NCBI RefSeq assembly: GCF_014736495.1
Contig: NZ_MDUX01000027.1
Location: forward strand, 1 to 43,622
Direction of reading: 5' to 3'
Length of the DNA stretch: 43,622 bases
Origin: Candidatus Dactylopiibacterium carminicum
GTDB taxonomy: Bacteria > Pseudomonadota > Gammaproteobacteria > Burkholderiales > Rhodocyclaceae
Below, piece after piece: positions 1-7,193 of this stretch (positions within the stretch are counted from its first letter, which is position 1; every line of letters starts with the position of its first letter). The notes under the pieces were generated by a model, which did no database searches, was not told the origin of the DNA, and was given only the letters and a program-made list of their open reading frames with translations. The position numbers and the translations under genes were made by a program.

Positions 1-55
1 CCACTTGGTTGCCAGCTTAAGGCTTCGAAGTGTCTAGTGAACCGGGGGCGATTCA
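1..55 (-). mobile_element. Left end of an IS3-family element (truncated by window edge)
   Basis: The reverse complement of these 55 bases is identical to 17192-17246, the left end of the complete IS copy further along. The terminal inverted repeat (TGAATCGCCCC..) ends at base 55, so the element extends leftwards out of the window with its transposase genes on the minus strand. The window edge inside a repeated element suggests a contig break. The insertion lies just upstream of the fnr-like gene. Confidence 0.93.
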
Positions 56-64
56 CTTCAAAGC

Positions 65-802
65 GTGGACCAGAAAGTAAATTTCCCCCTGACTTCGAAC
101 AACATGCGCGTTGCCTGCAGCCAGTGCAACCTGCGCGAGCTTTGTCTCGCCGTGGGTCTGGATGAAGGGGATCTGCACAAACTCGACGACCTGGTGACCA
201 AGCGGAAGCTCAAGCGTGGTCAGCAACTCTATCGGGCCGGCGATCCGTTCGAGGCCATGTACGCCATCCGTACTGGTTTCTTCAAGACGGACATCCTGAC
301 CGAAGAGGGTCTGGAACAGGTGACCGGCTTCCAGATGGCGGGGGAGATCATTGGCATGGATGGCATCAGCAATGATCGCCATGTCTGCAATGCCACGGCG
401 CTGGAAGACAGCGAGGTCTGTGTGATGCCCTACGATCAGCTCGAAGAGCTCTCGCGCAAGATACAAACCCTTCAGCAGCAGTTCCACAAGCTCATGAGCC
501 GCGAAATCGTTCGTGATCAAAGCCTGATGATCCTGCTTGGCTCGATGCGTGCAGAAAAACGTATCGCAGCATTCCTGCTCAATCTTTCCCAGCGCATGCG
601 CATGCGAGGCTACTCGGCTTCGGAATTCCATCTGCGCATGACACGTGAAGAGATCGGCTCATACCTTGGTCTGAAACTCGAAACCGTGAGCCGCGCCTTC
701 TCCAAGTTCCACGACGAAGGCCTGATCGGAGTCCAGCAAAAATACATCCGCATCCTAAACGCGGATGGTCTGAAGGCTCTGCTCAACCACTCGACGCCAT
801 GA
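65..802 (+). CDS. fnr: FNR/ANR-family oxygen-responsive transcriptional regulator
   Basis: CRP/FNR-family regulator of about 245 residues (about 232 if ATG 104 is used). The N-terminus has CSQCNLRELC, the C-x2-C-x5-C pattern of the FNR [4Fe-4S] cluster, and a later Cys in EVCVMP matches the fourth ligand. A cyclic-nucleotide-binding-like beta roll is followed by a C-terminal helix-turn-helix. Its recognition helix contains ETVSR, the E--SR signature that reads TTGAT half sites. By family knowledge it activates microaerobic genes when the cluster is intact. It converges on the cbb3 locus, whose ccoN upstream region holds matching boxes. The start is uncertain: GTG 65 is nine bases from the IS end, ATG 104 lies just before the cluster motif, and neither has a convincing ribosome site. 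The native 5' end and promoter may have been lost to the IS. Confidence 0.9.
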   Translation: MDQKVNFPLTSNNMRVACSQCNLRELCLAVGLDEGDLHKLDDLVTKRKLKRGQQLYRAGDPFEAMYAIRTGFFKTDILTEEGLEQVTGFQMAGEIIGMDGISNDRHVCNATALEDSEVCVMPYDQLEELSRKIQTLQQQFHKLMSREIVRDQSLMILLGSMRAEKRIAAFLLNLSQRMRMRGYSASEFHLRMTREEIGSYLGLKLETVSRAFSKFHDEGLIGVQQKYIRILNADGLKALLNHSTP

Positions 803-805
803 GTC

Positions 806-829
806 GGGCCTTCCTGAGGCCTGTTTCGC
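806..829 (+). terminator. Weak possible terminator after fnr
   Basis: A short GGCCT-N5-AGGCC hairpin directly follows the stop codon, with only a short T stretch (TGTTTCG) after it. It is plausible but weak. Confidence 0.3.
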
Positions 830-1044
830 CCATATCCAGCCCCCACCGCGCTACAGAAAATTCTTCTGAACGCACACCTTTCCGGCACGGCAGGGGGTAA
901 AAAGCCTAGAATCAAGCAATGCCTTTTATGGCGATGCTCTTCCATCGTGGGAGGGTATCTCCGCATGGACATACGCGCTCGACAGCGCAGACTGACTACT
1001 GATCGACCGGTTTACGCTGGCGCAACTTTAGGAAGGAAGTCTCC

Positions 1045-1488
1045 ATGTATACCCATCTGCTGGTTCCCACCGATGGCTCCGAGCTTTCTACCAAGGCCCT
1101 GACCCAAGCCATCAACTTTGCCAAGAGTCTGGGGGCAAAGATAACGTTCCTGTATGTACAACCAGAGTTCCCACTGCTCATAGCCGGAGAAGGCGCATTG
1201 CTTCTACCTGAAAATCGGGAGGAGTTTGCGCGTGATACGGCAGCTCAGGCGGAACAGATTCTCTCTGAAGCGCGCTCCCGGGCAGCGGCTCAAGGGGTGG
1301 AAGCCAGTTCATGCACGGCAGTCAGTGACGTGCCTTATCAGGTCATCATCAATACAGCCGACGCGGAGGGCTGCGACTTGGTTTTCATGGCCTCACATGC
1401 CCGCAAGGGGCTGGTCGGCATTATTCTGGGATCGGAAACCAAGAAGGTTCTCAGCCACTCGAAAATCCCGGTCCTGGTTTATCGCTGA
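1045..1488 (+). CDS. Universal stress protein, UspA family
   Basis: Single-domain UspA protein of 147 residues, the usual family length. The N-terminus (LLVPTDGSELSTKAL) is the first strand and nucleotide-binding Asp region. Near the C-terminus GLVGIILGSETKKVL gives the G-2x-G-9x-G-S/T signature of the ATP-binding subgroup. It is cytoplasmic; members help cells survive arrest or anaerobiosis, but the exact partner is unknown. The start is ATG 1045, with a good GGAAGGAAG ribosome site upstream. It lies 242 bp after the fnr-like gene on the same strand, and a strong bidirectional terminator follows. In several proteobacteria usp genes are FNR/ANR targets, but I see no FNR box directly upstream here. 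Confidence 0.92.
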   Translation: MYTHLLVPTDGSELSTKALTQAINFAKSLGAKITFLYVQPEFPLLIAGEGALLLPENREEFARDTAAQAEQILSEARSRAAAQGVEASSCTAVSDVPYQVIINTADAEGCDLVFMASHARKGLVGIILGSETKKVLSHSKIPVLVYR

Positions 1489-1514
1489 ATCACTCGTCCG
1501 GCATTTTCCAAACA

Positions 1515-1540
1515 AACGCCACGATTTTCGTGGCGTTTTT
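1515..1540. terminator. Bidirectional intrinsic terminator between usp and ccoH
   Basis: Stem AACGCCACG / CGTGGCGTT with a five-base loop, followed by T5 on + and by TTTGTTT on -. It sits between the convergent ends of usp and ccoH and can stop transcripts from both sides. Confidence 0.85.
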
Positions 1541-1542
1541 CA

Positions 1543-2040
1543 TTAAGGCTCGAAACGGATTTCCGCCTCGGATGGCAGCACGACTCTGGCATGTAGCTGC
1601 CAAGTCTGTCCAAAGTCGCTCAGCAGCAGATTCCAGCGCCCGGCTGGAAGGGTTTCACCCAGCTCGGCCAGATAGAGTCCGCCATTCCTGAACATGCGTA
1701 CATGTTGGTCTGCGCTGGCCCGGGTGGCATTCATGACATCCAAGGTCAGTTCATCGGGCCAACTCAACTCGCGCGACGACTGCATCTGTAGGCTCAAACG
1801 CCCATCCTTCCAGAGCATCTCCGCCTGCAGACCGAGCATGCGCGCGGTATCGCGGGTCGCCAGGGATTGATTGATTTCGAGACCGCGCTTGTAATAGTCA
1901 GTGACAACCAGGCCATCGTCTGATTGCCAAGCCAGATACCAGGTTGCAAAACCTCCCAATACCGCAGCCAGCGGAAAAGAGATGATGAACCAAACCCAGG
2001 CATGGCGATACCAGGGACACTGAACGCTTTGCACAGACAT
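1543..2040 (-). CDS. ccoH: CcoH/FixH family cbb3 oxidase assembly protein
   Basis: Protein of 165 residues, taking the ATG at 2040; the open frame extends further upstream but overlaps ccoG. It has one N-terminal membrane segment (about residues 14-38, starting WVWFIISFPLAAVLGG). The motif DDGLVVTDYYKRGLEINQ is typical of FixH/CcoH, and a periplasmic beta-rich domain follows. In the family it is needed for stable assembly of cbb3 cytochrome oxidase. It is the last gene of the - strand cco operon, ten bases after ccoG, and ends at the bidirectional terminator shared with usp. Confidence 0.9.
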   Translation of the reverse strand: MSVQSVQCPWYRHAWVWFIISFPLAAVLGGFATWYLAWQSDDGLVVTDYYKRGLEINQSLATRDTARMLGLQAEMLWKDGRLSLQMQSSRELSWPDELTLDVMNATRASADQHVRMFRNGGLYLAELGETLPAGRWNLLLSDFGQTWQLHARVVLPSEAEIRFEP

Positions 2041-2050
2041 ATGCTCTCTC

Positions 2051-3442
2051 TCAGGGCACGACGAAAACGGAGCGCTCGCGGGCATGCAGCTCAGAGGCAT
2101 CCTGCGCCAAAATCTCGAAGTACAGCTTATAAGAACCGCGGGGCATAGACTCCAGAGGCACGCGCACACTCACAGGCAGGCTACGACTCTCCCCCGCCGG
2201 AACCGCAATCGGTTCTGACTCGCGCAATGCAGCGTCCTCCACCCCCTGTACGGACACGGAGAACACGTGATCCTGCTCTGACATATTGATCAGTTGAAGC
2301 ACGTAGACGTTTTCCAGCAATTCCCCTTCAACCTCGCGCGCCATGACCGAGCGATCCTTGTGCACATCTAGATGCACCGGCTGGCGTGCCAGCAAGGCCC
2401 ATAGAAAGCCTACGCACAGCACCAGCAGAATTGCGCTGTAGATCATGATGCGCGGGCGCAGCACATGCCTGAGGATGTCATTCGCTCCCCAGTGCTGCCT
2501 GATGGCATTCTCCGTGGAGTAACGCACCAGCCCGCGTGGCAAACCGACCTTGTCCATCACCTGATCACAGGCATCAATACAGGCCGCACAGCCGATACAT
2601 TCATATTGGAGACCATTGCGAATATCGATTCCGGTCGGGCAGACCTGCACACAGATACCGCAATCGACACAGTCCCCCTGCCCTTGGGGCTCCACGCCCT
2701 TGCGACGTACGCCACGAGGTTCACCACGGGAGGAGTCATAGGTGATCGTAAGCGTATCCGGATCGAACATCACCCCCTGGAAGCGCGCATAGGGGCACAT
2801 GTATTTGCACACCTGCTCGCGCATCACCCCTGCCATCAGATAGGTGAATCCGCCATAGAACAGTACCCAGAATAGTGACCATCCTGCCACCTGAAGACTG
2901 AAAAGTTCAGAGATCAGCTCACGGATTGGTGTGAAGTAGCCAACAAAACTGATACCGGCCCACAACGAAAGCAGGATCCAGAATGAATATTTTGCTCCCT
3001 TGCGACTGAGTTTGTTCAAACTCGCCGCTGCATTGTCCAGCTTGATCCGCTTTGCACGATCTCCTTCGCATACACGCTCGATCCACAAAAAAATCTCGGT
3101 GTAGACCGTTTGGGGACAGGCATAACCACACCACAGCCGCCCCGCCGCTGCGGTGAACAGGAACAAGGAAAAAGCGCTGATGATCAGCAGTACCGACAGA
3201 TAGAAGACATCTTGCGGCCAAAACACCCAGCCAAATAGATAGAACTTCCGTTCAGCCAGGTGAAAAAGCACCGCCTGTCGCCCATTCCAAGGCAACCAGC
3301 ACAGACCGTAGAACACTAGCTGGGTGATCCACACCATGGCCCAGCGCCAGCGCGCAAACATTCCACTCACAGCCCTGGGATAGACCTTGTGGCGGACCTC
3401 GTAAAGCGTATCGGTTTCCGCGCTGCGCGGCGCACTGGTCAT
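2051..3442 (-). CDS. ccoG: CcoG/RdxA cytochrome c oxidase accessory ferredoxin-like protein
   Basis: Protein of 463 residues, the usual CcoG length. Several membrane segments flank two polyferredoxin-type Cys motifs: CGYACPQTVYTEIF near residue 108 and CKYMCPYARF near 210. A ferredoxin domain at about 256-290 contains CVDCGICVQVCP and CIGCAACIDACD, giving two [4Fe-4S] clusters. The C-terminus is a periplasmic immunoglobulin-like fold. In other bacteria CcoG reduces copper for the CuB centre of cbb3 oxidase. The ATG overlaps the ccoP stop by four bases, so the two are translationally coupled. Confidence 0.95.
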   Translation of the reverse strand: MTSAPRSAETDTLYEVRHKVYPRAVSGMFARWRWAMVWITQLVFYGLCWLPWNGRQAVLFHLAERKFYLFGWVFWPQDVFYLSVLLIISAFSLFLFTAAAGRLWCGYACPQTVYTEIFLWIERVCEGDRAKRIKLDNAAASLNKLSRKGAKYSFWILLSLWAGISFVGYFTPIRELISELFSLQVAGWSLFWVLFYGGFTYLMAGVMREQVCKYMCPYARFQGVMFDPDTLTITYDSSRGEPRGVRRKGVEPQGQGDCVDCGICVQVCPTGIDIRNGLQYECIGCAACIDACDQVMDKVGLPRGLVRYSTENAIRQHWGANDILRHVLRPRIMIYSAILLVLCVGFLWALLARQPVHLDVHKDRSVMAREVEGELLENVYVLQLINMSEQDHVFSVSVQGVEDAALRESEPIAVPAGESRSLPVSVRVPLESMPRGSYKLYFEILAQDASELHARERSVFVVP

Positions 3443-4353
3443 CGTGTCTGTGCATCCTTACCAGCCGACAGGCTAAGTACATAGGCTGTCAGCAGATGGA
3501 TCTTCTCGTCACCCAGCAAGGTCTTGAAAGAGGGCATCTGGTTGACACGGCCATAGGTCACGGTCTCGATGATCGTGGCCTCTGTAGAACCCCACAGCCA
3601 GGTACGATCCGTCAGGTTCGGGGCACCTACGGTCTGATTGCCCTTCCCCTCAGGACCGTGACAGGCCACGCAGTTGTCTGCAAACACTTGGCGGCCACGC
3701 TGGGCCCGCAAGGCATCGTGTGCAAGCCCCGACAAGGATCGCACATAGTTGGCGACATCCTTCACGTTCTCGCTACCCAAAGCTTCACCGAACGGCGCCA
3801 TCACACCGATACGGCCATTTTCGATGGTGGTTCGGATATTTTCCGGCTCTCCGCCATGCAACCAGTCACTGTCCGTCAGATTGGGGAAACCTTTGTTACC
3901 CCCCGCATCAGAACCGTGGCACTGGGCACAATAGGTCAGGAACAGACGCTGCCCCATGGCGCGGGCTTCCGGATCGAGAGAAACTGCACGCACATCCTGC
4001 GATAGGAATTTGCGGTAAATCGGACCGATCTGCTCGTTGACCGTGGCAACCTCGGCTTTGTACTGCCCAGAGGAGGACCAGCCAAGCTTGCCTTGCCAAC
4101 GCCCCAACCCTGGATACAGAACAAAATAAGCCACGGCAAAAGCCAGCGTGAGCCAGAAGAGATAGAGCCACCAGCGCGGCAAGGGATTGTTGTACTCCTG
4201 TAGCGTCTCGTCCCATACGTGGTCCTGCAGTTCCACCGGCCCCGGCTTGCGTCGGGTCATGTTGGAAATCAGGATCCAGGCGCAGAAGATCAGGCTCAGG
4301 ACTACCAGTCCCGCCACATAGTAATGCCAGCTGTCACTGACGAAATCACTCAT
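3439..4353 (-). CDS. ccoP: cbb3-type cytochrome c oxidase subunit III (dihaem cytochrome c)
   Basis: Protein of 304 residues. An N-terminal membrane hairpin (two hydrophobic stretches within residues 1-85) precedes two cytochrome c domains with haem attachment motifs CAQCH (about residue 141) and CVACH (about 227). Each has a distal Met-containing loop (GVMAPFGEAL and NQMPSFKTLL). CcoP passes electrons from soluble cytochromes to CcoO and CcoN. It overlaps ccoQ upstream and ccoG downstream by four bases each, within one transcription unit. Confidence 0.96.
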   Translation of the reverse strand: MSDFVSDSWHYYVAGLVVLSLIFCAWILISNMTRRKPGPVELQDHVWDETLQEYNNPLPRWWLYLFWLTLAFAVAYFVLYPGLGRWQGKLGWSSSGQYKAEVATVNEQIGPIYRKFLSQDVRAVSLDPEARAMGQRLFLTYCAQCHGSDAGGNKGFPNLTDSDWLHGGEPENIRTTIENGRIGVMAPFGEALGSENVKDVANYVRSLSGLAHDALRAQRGRQVFADNCVACHGPEGKGNQTVGAPNLTDRTWLWGSTEATIIETVTYGRVNQMPSFKTLLGDEKIHLLTAYVLSLSAGKDAQTR

Positions 4354-4538
4354 GATGCCTCACCCCTGATAGTCGGCTGCGCCATAGTGGCGCGCTCACC
4401 CTCTTCGTCTGCAAACGGTAGCATGGCTGCTTCATCGAATCCCTTGCGTGCACCGCGGCTGTACGCCCAGACAGCAATTGCGATGAAACACACGAAGCCG
4501 GCCAGTGTCAGGAAGGAACGCAGATCATTGACGTCCAT
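4350..4538 (-). CDS. ccoQ: cbb3 oxidase small subunit CcoQ (FixQ)
   Basis: Short protein of 62 residues starting at ATG 4538. It has one membrane segment ([18 protein letters not shown]) followed by the family's short charged tail ([15 protein letters not shown]). CcoQ stabilises the CcoP-CcoNO contact in other bacteria. Its start lies inside the last codons of ccoO (14-base overlap) and its end overlaps the ccoP start. A longer open frame extends upstream but lies antisense-free within ccoO and is not the real start. Confidence 0.92.
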   Translation of the reverse strand: MDVNDLRSFLTLAGFVCFIAIAVWAYSRGARKGFDEAAMLPFADEEGERATMAQPTIRGEAS

Positions 4539-5172
4539 CGCCCGCCCCTCCGGCCAAAGGTGGCTCCGATCCAGGGATTGCGGTTCCCAACCCCTGCAGA
4601 TAGGCCACAAGCACATCCAACTCTGTCTTGCCGGTAAGCGCCGCACCTGCCCCTGCAATTTCTTCGTCGGTATAAGGAGACCCCAGGGTGCGCAGCACCT
4701 CCATGCGGGTTTCAATTCCATCGGCCTTCACCGGACGATCTAGCCAGGAGAAAGCCGGCATGTTCGATTCCGGTACGACACTACGCGGATTCAGCAGGTG
4801 CGCCTTCTGCCAAGAGTCTGAATAGCGCCCGCCAACCCTAGCGAGATCCGGGCCAATCCGCCGCGACCCCCACTGGAAGGGGCGGTCATACACGAACTCC
4901 CCTGCTACGGAGTAATGCCCGTAACGCTCGGTTTCCGCTCGGAATGGGCGAATCATCTGCGAATGACAGACATAGCAGCCCTCGCGAACGTAGATATCCC
5001 GTCCGGCCAACCGGACCGGGTCGTACGGCTTCACACCCGATACCGGTTGGGTTGTGGAGTGCTGGAAGAACAGCGGTACGATTTCCACCAGACCGCCAAC
5101 GCTGATAACCAGAAAGGTCAGCACGACCAGCAACGGCACACTCTTTTCGATCAGTTCATTGTTGAGTTTCAT
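4525..5172 (-). CDS. ccoO: cbb3-type cytochrome c oxidase subunit II (monohaem cytochrome c)
   Basis: Protein of 215 residues starting at ATG 5172 ([11 protein letters not shown]). One N-terminal membrane anchor precedes a periplasmic cytochrome c domain. The haem motif CYVCH is near residue 64, next to SQMIRPF, a CcoO signature, and [19 protein letters not shown] is also characteristic. [11 protein letters not shown] supplies the axial Met. It is the membrane-anchored monohaem subunit between CcoP and the catalytic CcoN. The gap from the ccoN stop is 11 bases. Confidence 0.96.
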   Translation of the reverse strand: MKLNNELIEKSVPLLVVLTFLVISVGGLVEIVPLFFQHSTTQPVSGVKPYDPVRLAGRDIYVREGCYVCHSQMIRPFRAETERYGHYSVAGEFVYDRPFQWGSRRIGPDLARVGGRYSDSWQKAHLLNPRSVVPESNMPAFSWLDRPVKADGIETRMEVLRTLGSPYTDEEIAGAGAALTGKTELDVLVAYLQGLGTAIPGSEPPLAGGAGDGRQ

Positions 5173-5183
5173 ACTGCTTCCTC

Positions 5184-6605
5184 TCAATGCGCAGCAGCGG
5201 GCGCAAGTACTGGGGCATCCTCGGCCTTACCGGCCATGATGGTGCGTACCGCGTTATAGGCCATGATGAACATGCCGCTCAGATAGAGCAGACCTCCAAT
5301 CAGGCGCACGATCCAGAAGGGATAGCTCTCCTTGACGCTGTCGACGAATGCATAGGTCAGCGTGCCATCAGGGTTGGCCGCGCGCCACATCATCCCCTGC
5401 ATGACACCGGCGATCCACAACGACGCGATGTAGAGAACGATACCGACGGTGGCAACCCAGAAGTGCCAGTTGATCAAACGCACGGAATACATCTCTGTCT
5501 TGCCATACATACGCGGCAGCAGGTAATAGACCGTTCCGATGGTGATCATGCCAACCCACCCCAGCGCCCCTGAATGGACGTGACCGATGGTCCAGTCTGT
5601 GTAGTGCGACAGCGCATTGACCGTCTTGATGGACATCATCGGGCCTTCAAAAGTGGACATGCCATAGAAGGACAACGACGTGATCAGGAACTTCAGGATC
5701 GGGTCTGTACGCAGTTTGTCCCAAGCGCCCGAGAGGGTCATGATCCCGTTGATCATCCCTCCCCAGGACGGTGCCAGCAGAATCAGCGAGAACACCATGC
5801 CCAAGGACTGCGTCCAGTCGGGCAACGCCGTGTAATGGAGGTGGTGAGGGCCCGCCCACATATAGGTAAAGATCAGCGCCCAGAAGTGAACCACCGAGAG
5901 GCGATAGGAATACACAGGTCTCTGCGCCTGCTTGGGCACGAAGTAATACATCATCCCCAGGAAACCAGCCGTCAGGAAGAAGCCCACCGCGTTATGTCCA
6001 TACCACCATTGGATCATTGCATCCTGTACTCCGGCATACGCGGAGTATGACTTGAGCAATGAAACCGGCAAGGCCGCAGAATTCACTATGTGCAGCAGGG
6101 CTACGGCCAGAATGAAGGCCCCGTAGAACCAGTTGGCCACATAGATGTGTTGCGTCTTTCGCTTGACGATGGTGCCGAAGAACACCACCGCGTAGGCTAC
6201 CCAGACGACTGCGATCAATATGTCGATCGGCCACTCGAGCTCAGCGTATTCCTTGCCCGAGGTAATGCCCAGCGGCAGAGTAATCGCCGCCAGTACGATC
6301 ACGGCTTGCCACCCCCAGAAGGTAAAACTTGCCAACCAGGGAGCGAAAAGCGATGTATGTGACGTACGCTGAACGACGAAATAAGAGGATCCGATCAGCG
6401 CACAGCCACCGAATGCGAAGATCACTGCATTGGTGTGCAACGGACGCAATCGTCCGAAATGCAGCCATTCAAGAACATTGAGTTCGGGCCAGACGAGCTG
6501 GGCAGCGATGATCACGCCGACCAGCATGCCTACGATCCCCCACACGATCGTCATGACCGTGAACTGCCTCACGACCTTGTAGTCGTAAGTTGCCTGGGTT
6601 TGCAT
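5184..6605 (-). CDS. ccoN: cbb3-type cytochrome c oxidase catalytic subunit I
   Basis: Haem-copper oxidase subunit of 473 residues, matching the usual CcoN length near 474. The start is ATG 6605 (MQTQATYDY), with GAGGTGG five to six bases upstream; an in-frame extension to 6743 has no CcoN similarity and would run into the promoter region. About twelve membrane segments are visible. Key residues include the His in [12 protein letters not shown], the CuB region WYGHNAVGF, the His pair in [14 protein letters not shown], and the haem ligands in HVHSGALGW. It reduces O2 to water with high affinity and pumps protons. An FNR box lies about 141 bp upstream of the start. Confidence 0.97.
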   Translation of the reverse strand: MQTQATYDYKVVRQFTVMTIVWGIVGMLVGVIIAAQLVWPELNVLEWLHFGRLRPLHTNAVIFAFGGCALIGSSYFVVQRTSHTSLFAPWLASFTFWGWQAVIVLAAITLPLGITSGKEYAELEWPIDILIAVVWVAYAVVFFGTIVKRKTQHIYVANWFYGAFILAVALLHIVNSAALPVSLLKSYSAYAGVQDAMIQWWYGHNAVGFFLTAGFLGMMYYFVPKQAQRPVYSYRLSVVHFWALIFTYMWAGPHHLHYTALPDWTQSLGMVFSLILLAPSWGGMINGIMTLSGAWDKLRTDPILKFLITSLSFYGMSTFEGPMMSIKTVNALSHYTDWTIGHVHSGALGWVGMITIGTVYYLLPRMYGKTEMYSVRLINWHFWVATVGIVLYIASLWIAGVMQGMMWRAANPDGTLTYAFVDSVKESYPFWIVRLIGGLLYLSGMFIMAYNAVRTIMAGKAEDAPVLAPAAAH

Positions 6606-6745
6606 ACCTGCCACCTCATGTTGGATTTCGATCGCCAGCGCCATGTCCAGTCGTGCCAAACGGCAAAGCCCGCTGCGACAACCTGAGCAGGAAGCGGCAC
6701 GGGCCCGACGAACAGGAGAGCAGAATCGCTCTCGCTGCAGCACGC

Positions 6746-6759
6746 TTGACCAAAGTCAA
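6746..6759. promoter_or_regulatory. FNR/ANR box upstream of ccoN
   Basis: Symmetric TTGAC-CAAA-GTCAA, two mismatches from the consensus TTGAT-N4-ATCAA. It lies 141 bp upstream of the ccoN ATG. If used as a class II site the start point would be near 6711; the best -10-like hexamer there (GATTCT, 6722-6727) is weak and shifted by three to four bases. The regulator is presumably the FNR-like protein encoded at 65-802. Confidence 0.75.
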
Positions 6760-6832
6760 ACGAGTTTTTGCGCTGGCGCAAATGCTAGCACAAGCATCAT
6801 GGGCTTTCTCGTGACAAGGCAACGTAGGGACG

Positions 6833-6858
6833 AAAAAAAGGGTGCGACAAGCGCACCC
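6833..6858 (-). terminator. Strong intrinsic terminator between ccoS and ccoN
   Basis: Read on the - strand: a perfect 7-bp stem GGGTGCG / CGCACCC with a five-base loop, followed by seven T. It would end a transcript coming from the ccoS side. It lies 150 bp beyond the ccoS stop and about 108 bp after a predicted FNR-dependent start point. Confidence 0.88.
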
Positions 6859-6941
6859 CCAACCCCAACAGAGAGACTACACGGCCAAACTGCATCACAA
6901 GAGAACGCTCGTTCAACCGTTGCCGACGCCCCCGTCGGCAT
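6833..6941 (-). ncRNA. Candidate FNR-activated small RNA, about 108 nt
   Basis: Seen: on the - strand an FNR box (6976-6989) is followed at class II distance by the -10-like hexamer CATACT (6949-6954), predicting a start at about 6941. The predicted RNA begins at once with an 8-bp hairpin (TGCCGACG / CGTCGGCA, GGGG loop, 6921-6940). A mostly unpaired middle with a pyrimidine-rich stretch (TAGTCTCTCTG) follows, and it ends at a strong terminator with T7. No ORF with a ribosome site lies in it. This is the architecture of Hfq-type regulatory RNAs such as E. coli FnrS. Inference: an anaerobically induced sRNA. Alternative: leader or tail sequence of the ccoI-ccoS transcript. Confidence 0.55.
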
Positions 6942-6948
6942 GGGATGA

Positions 6949-6989
6949 AGTATGCTCGAAAGAGCATGTCGGAGCTTGACCGAAGTCAA
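6949..6989 (-). promoter_or_regulatory. FNR-box promoter for the candidate sRNA
   Basis: TTGAC-CGAA-GTCAA (6976-6989) is a symmetric FNR/ANR box. On the - strand the -10-like CATACT (6949-6954) sits where a class II FNR promoter needs it if the box is centred at about -41.5. The box is palindromic, but on the + strand it would point into the 3' end of ccoS. Confidence 0.65.
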
Positions 6990-7007
6990 TCCGGATACAC
7001 CAAAGAC

Positions 7008-7193
7008 CTACTCCTTGAGTTGTTCTTTTGCCGTGTCAATCTCGGGCTTGCTGTCATCTTCCATTAGCACCCGAAAGGCTGGCCCTTCCAGGTCGTCGAA
7101 CTGCCCACTTCGCAGAGACCACCAGAACAGCGCTGCGATCACGATCACCAGCGCAACGGACAACGGAATCAGGATATAGAGGCTTGCTTCCAT
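7008..7193 (-). CDS. ccoS: CcoS, cbb3 oxidase maturation protein
   Basis: Protein of 61 residues. One N-terminal membrane segment (LYILIPLSVALVIVIAALFW) is followed by the CcoS signature WSLRSGQFDDLEGPAFRVL and a short acidic tail. CcoS is needed to insert copper and haem b into the oxidase. Its start overlaps the end of ccoI by 25 bases, so the two are coupled. It is separated from ccoN by about 400 bp that contain the candidate small RNA and two FNR boxes. Confidence 0.93.
   Translation of the reverse strand: MEASLYILIPLSVALVIVIAALFWWSLRSGQFDDLEGPAFRVLMEDDSKPEIDTAKEQLKE

Noticed and set aside
6756..6989. 77-codon - strand open frame in the ccoS-ccoN gap
   Set aside because: It starts inside the FNR box, has no ribosome site, runs through the terminator and resembles no family; the RNA reading fits better.
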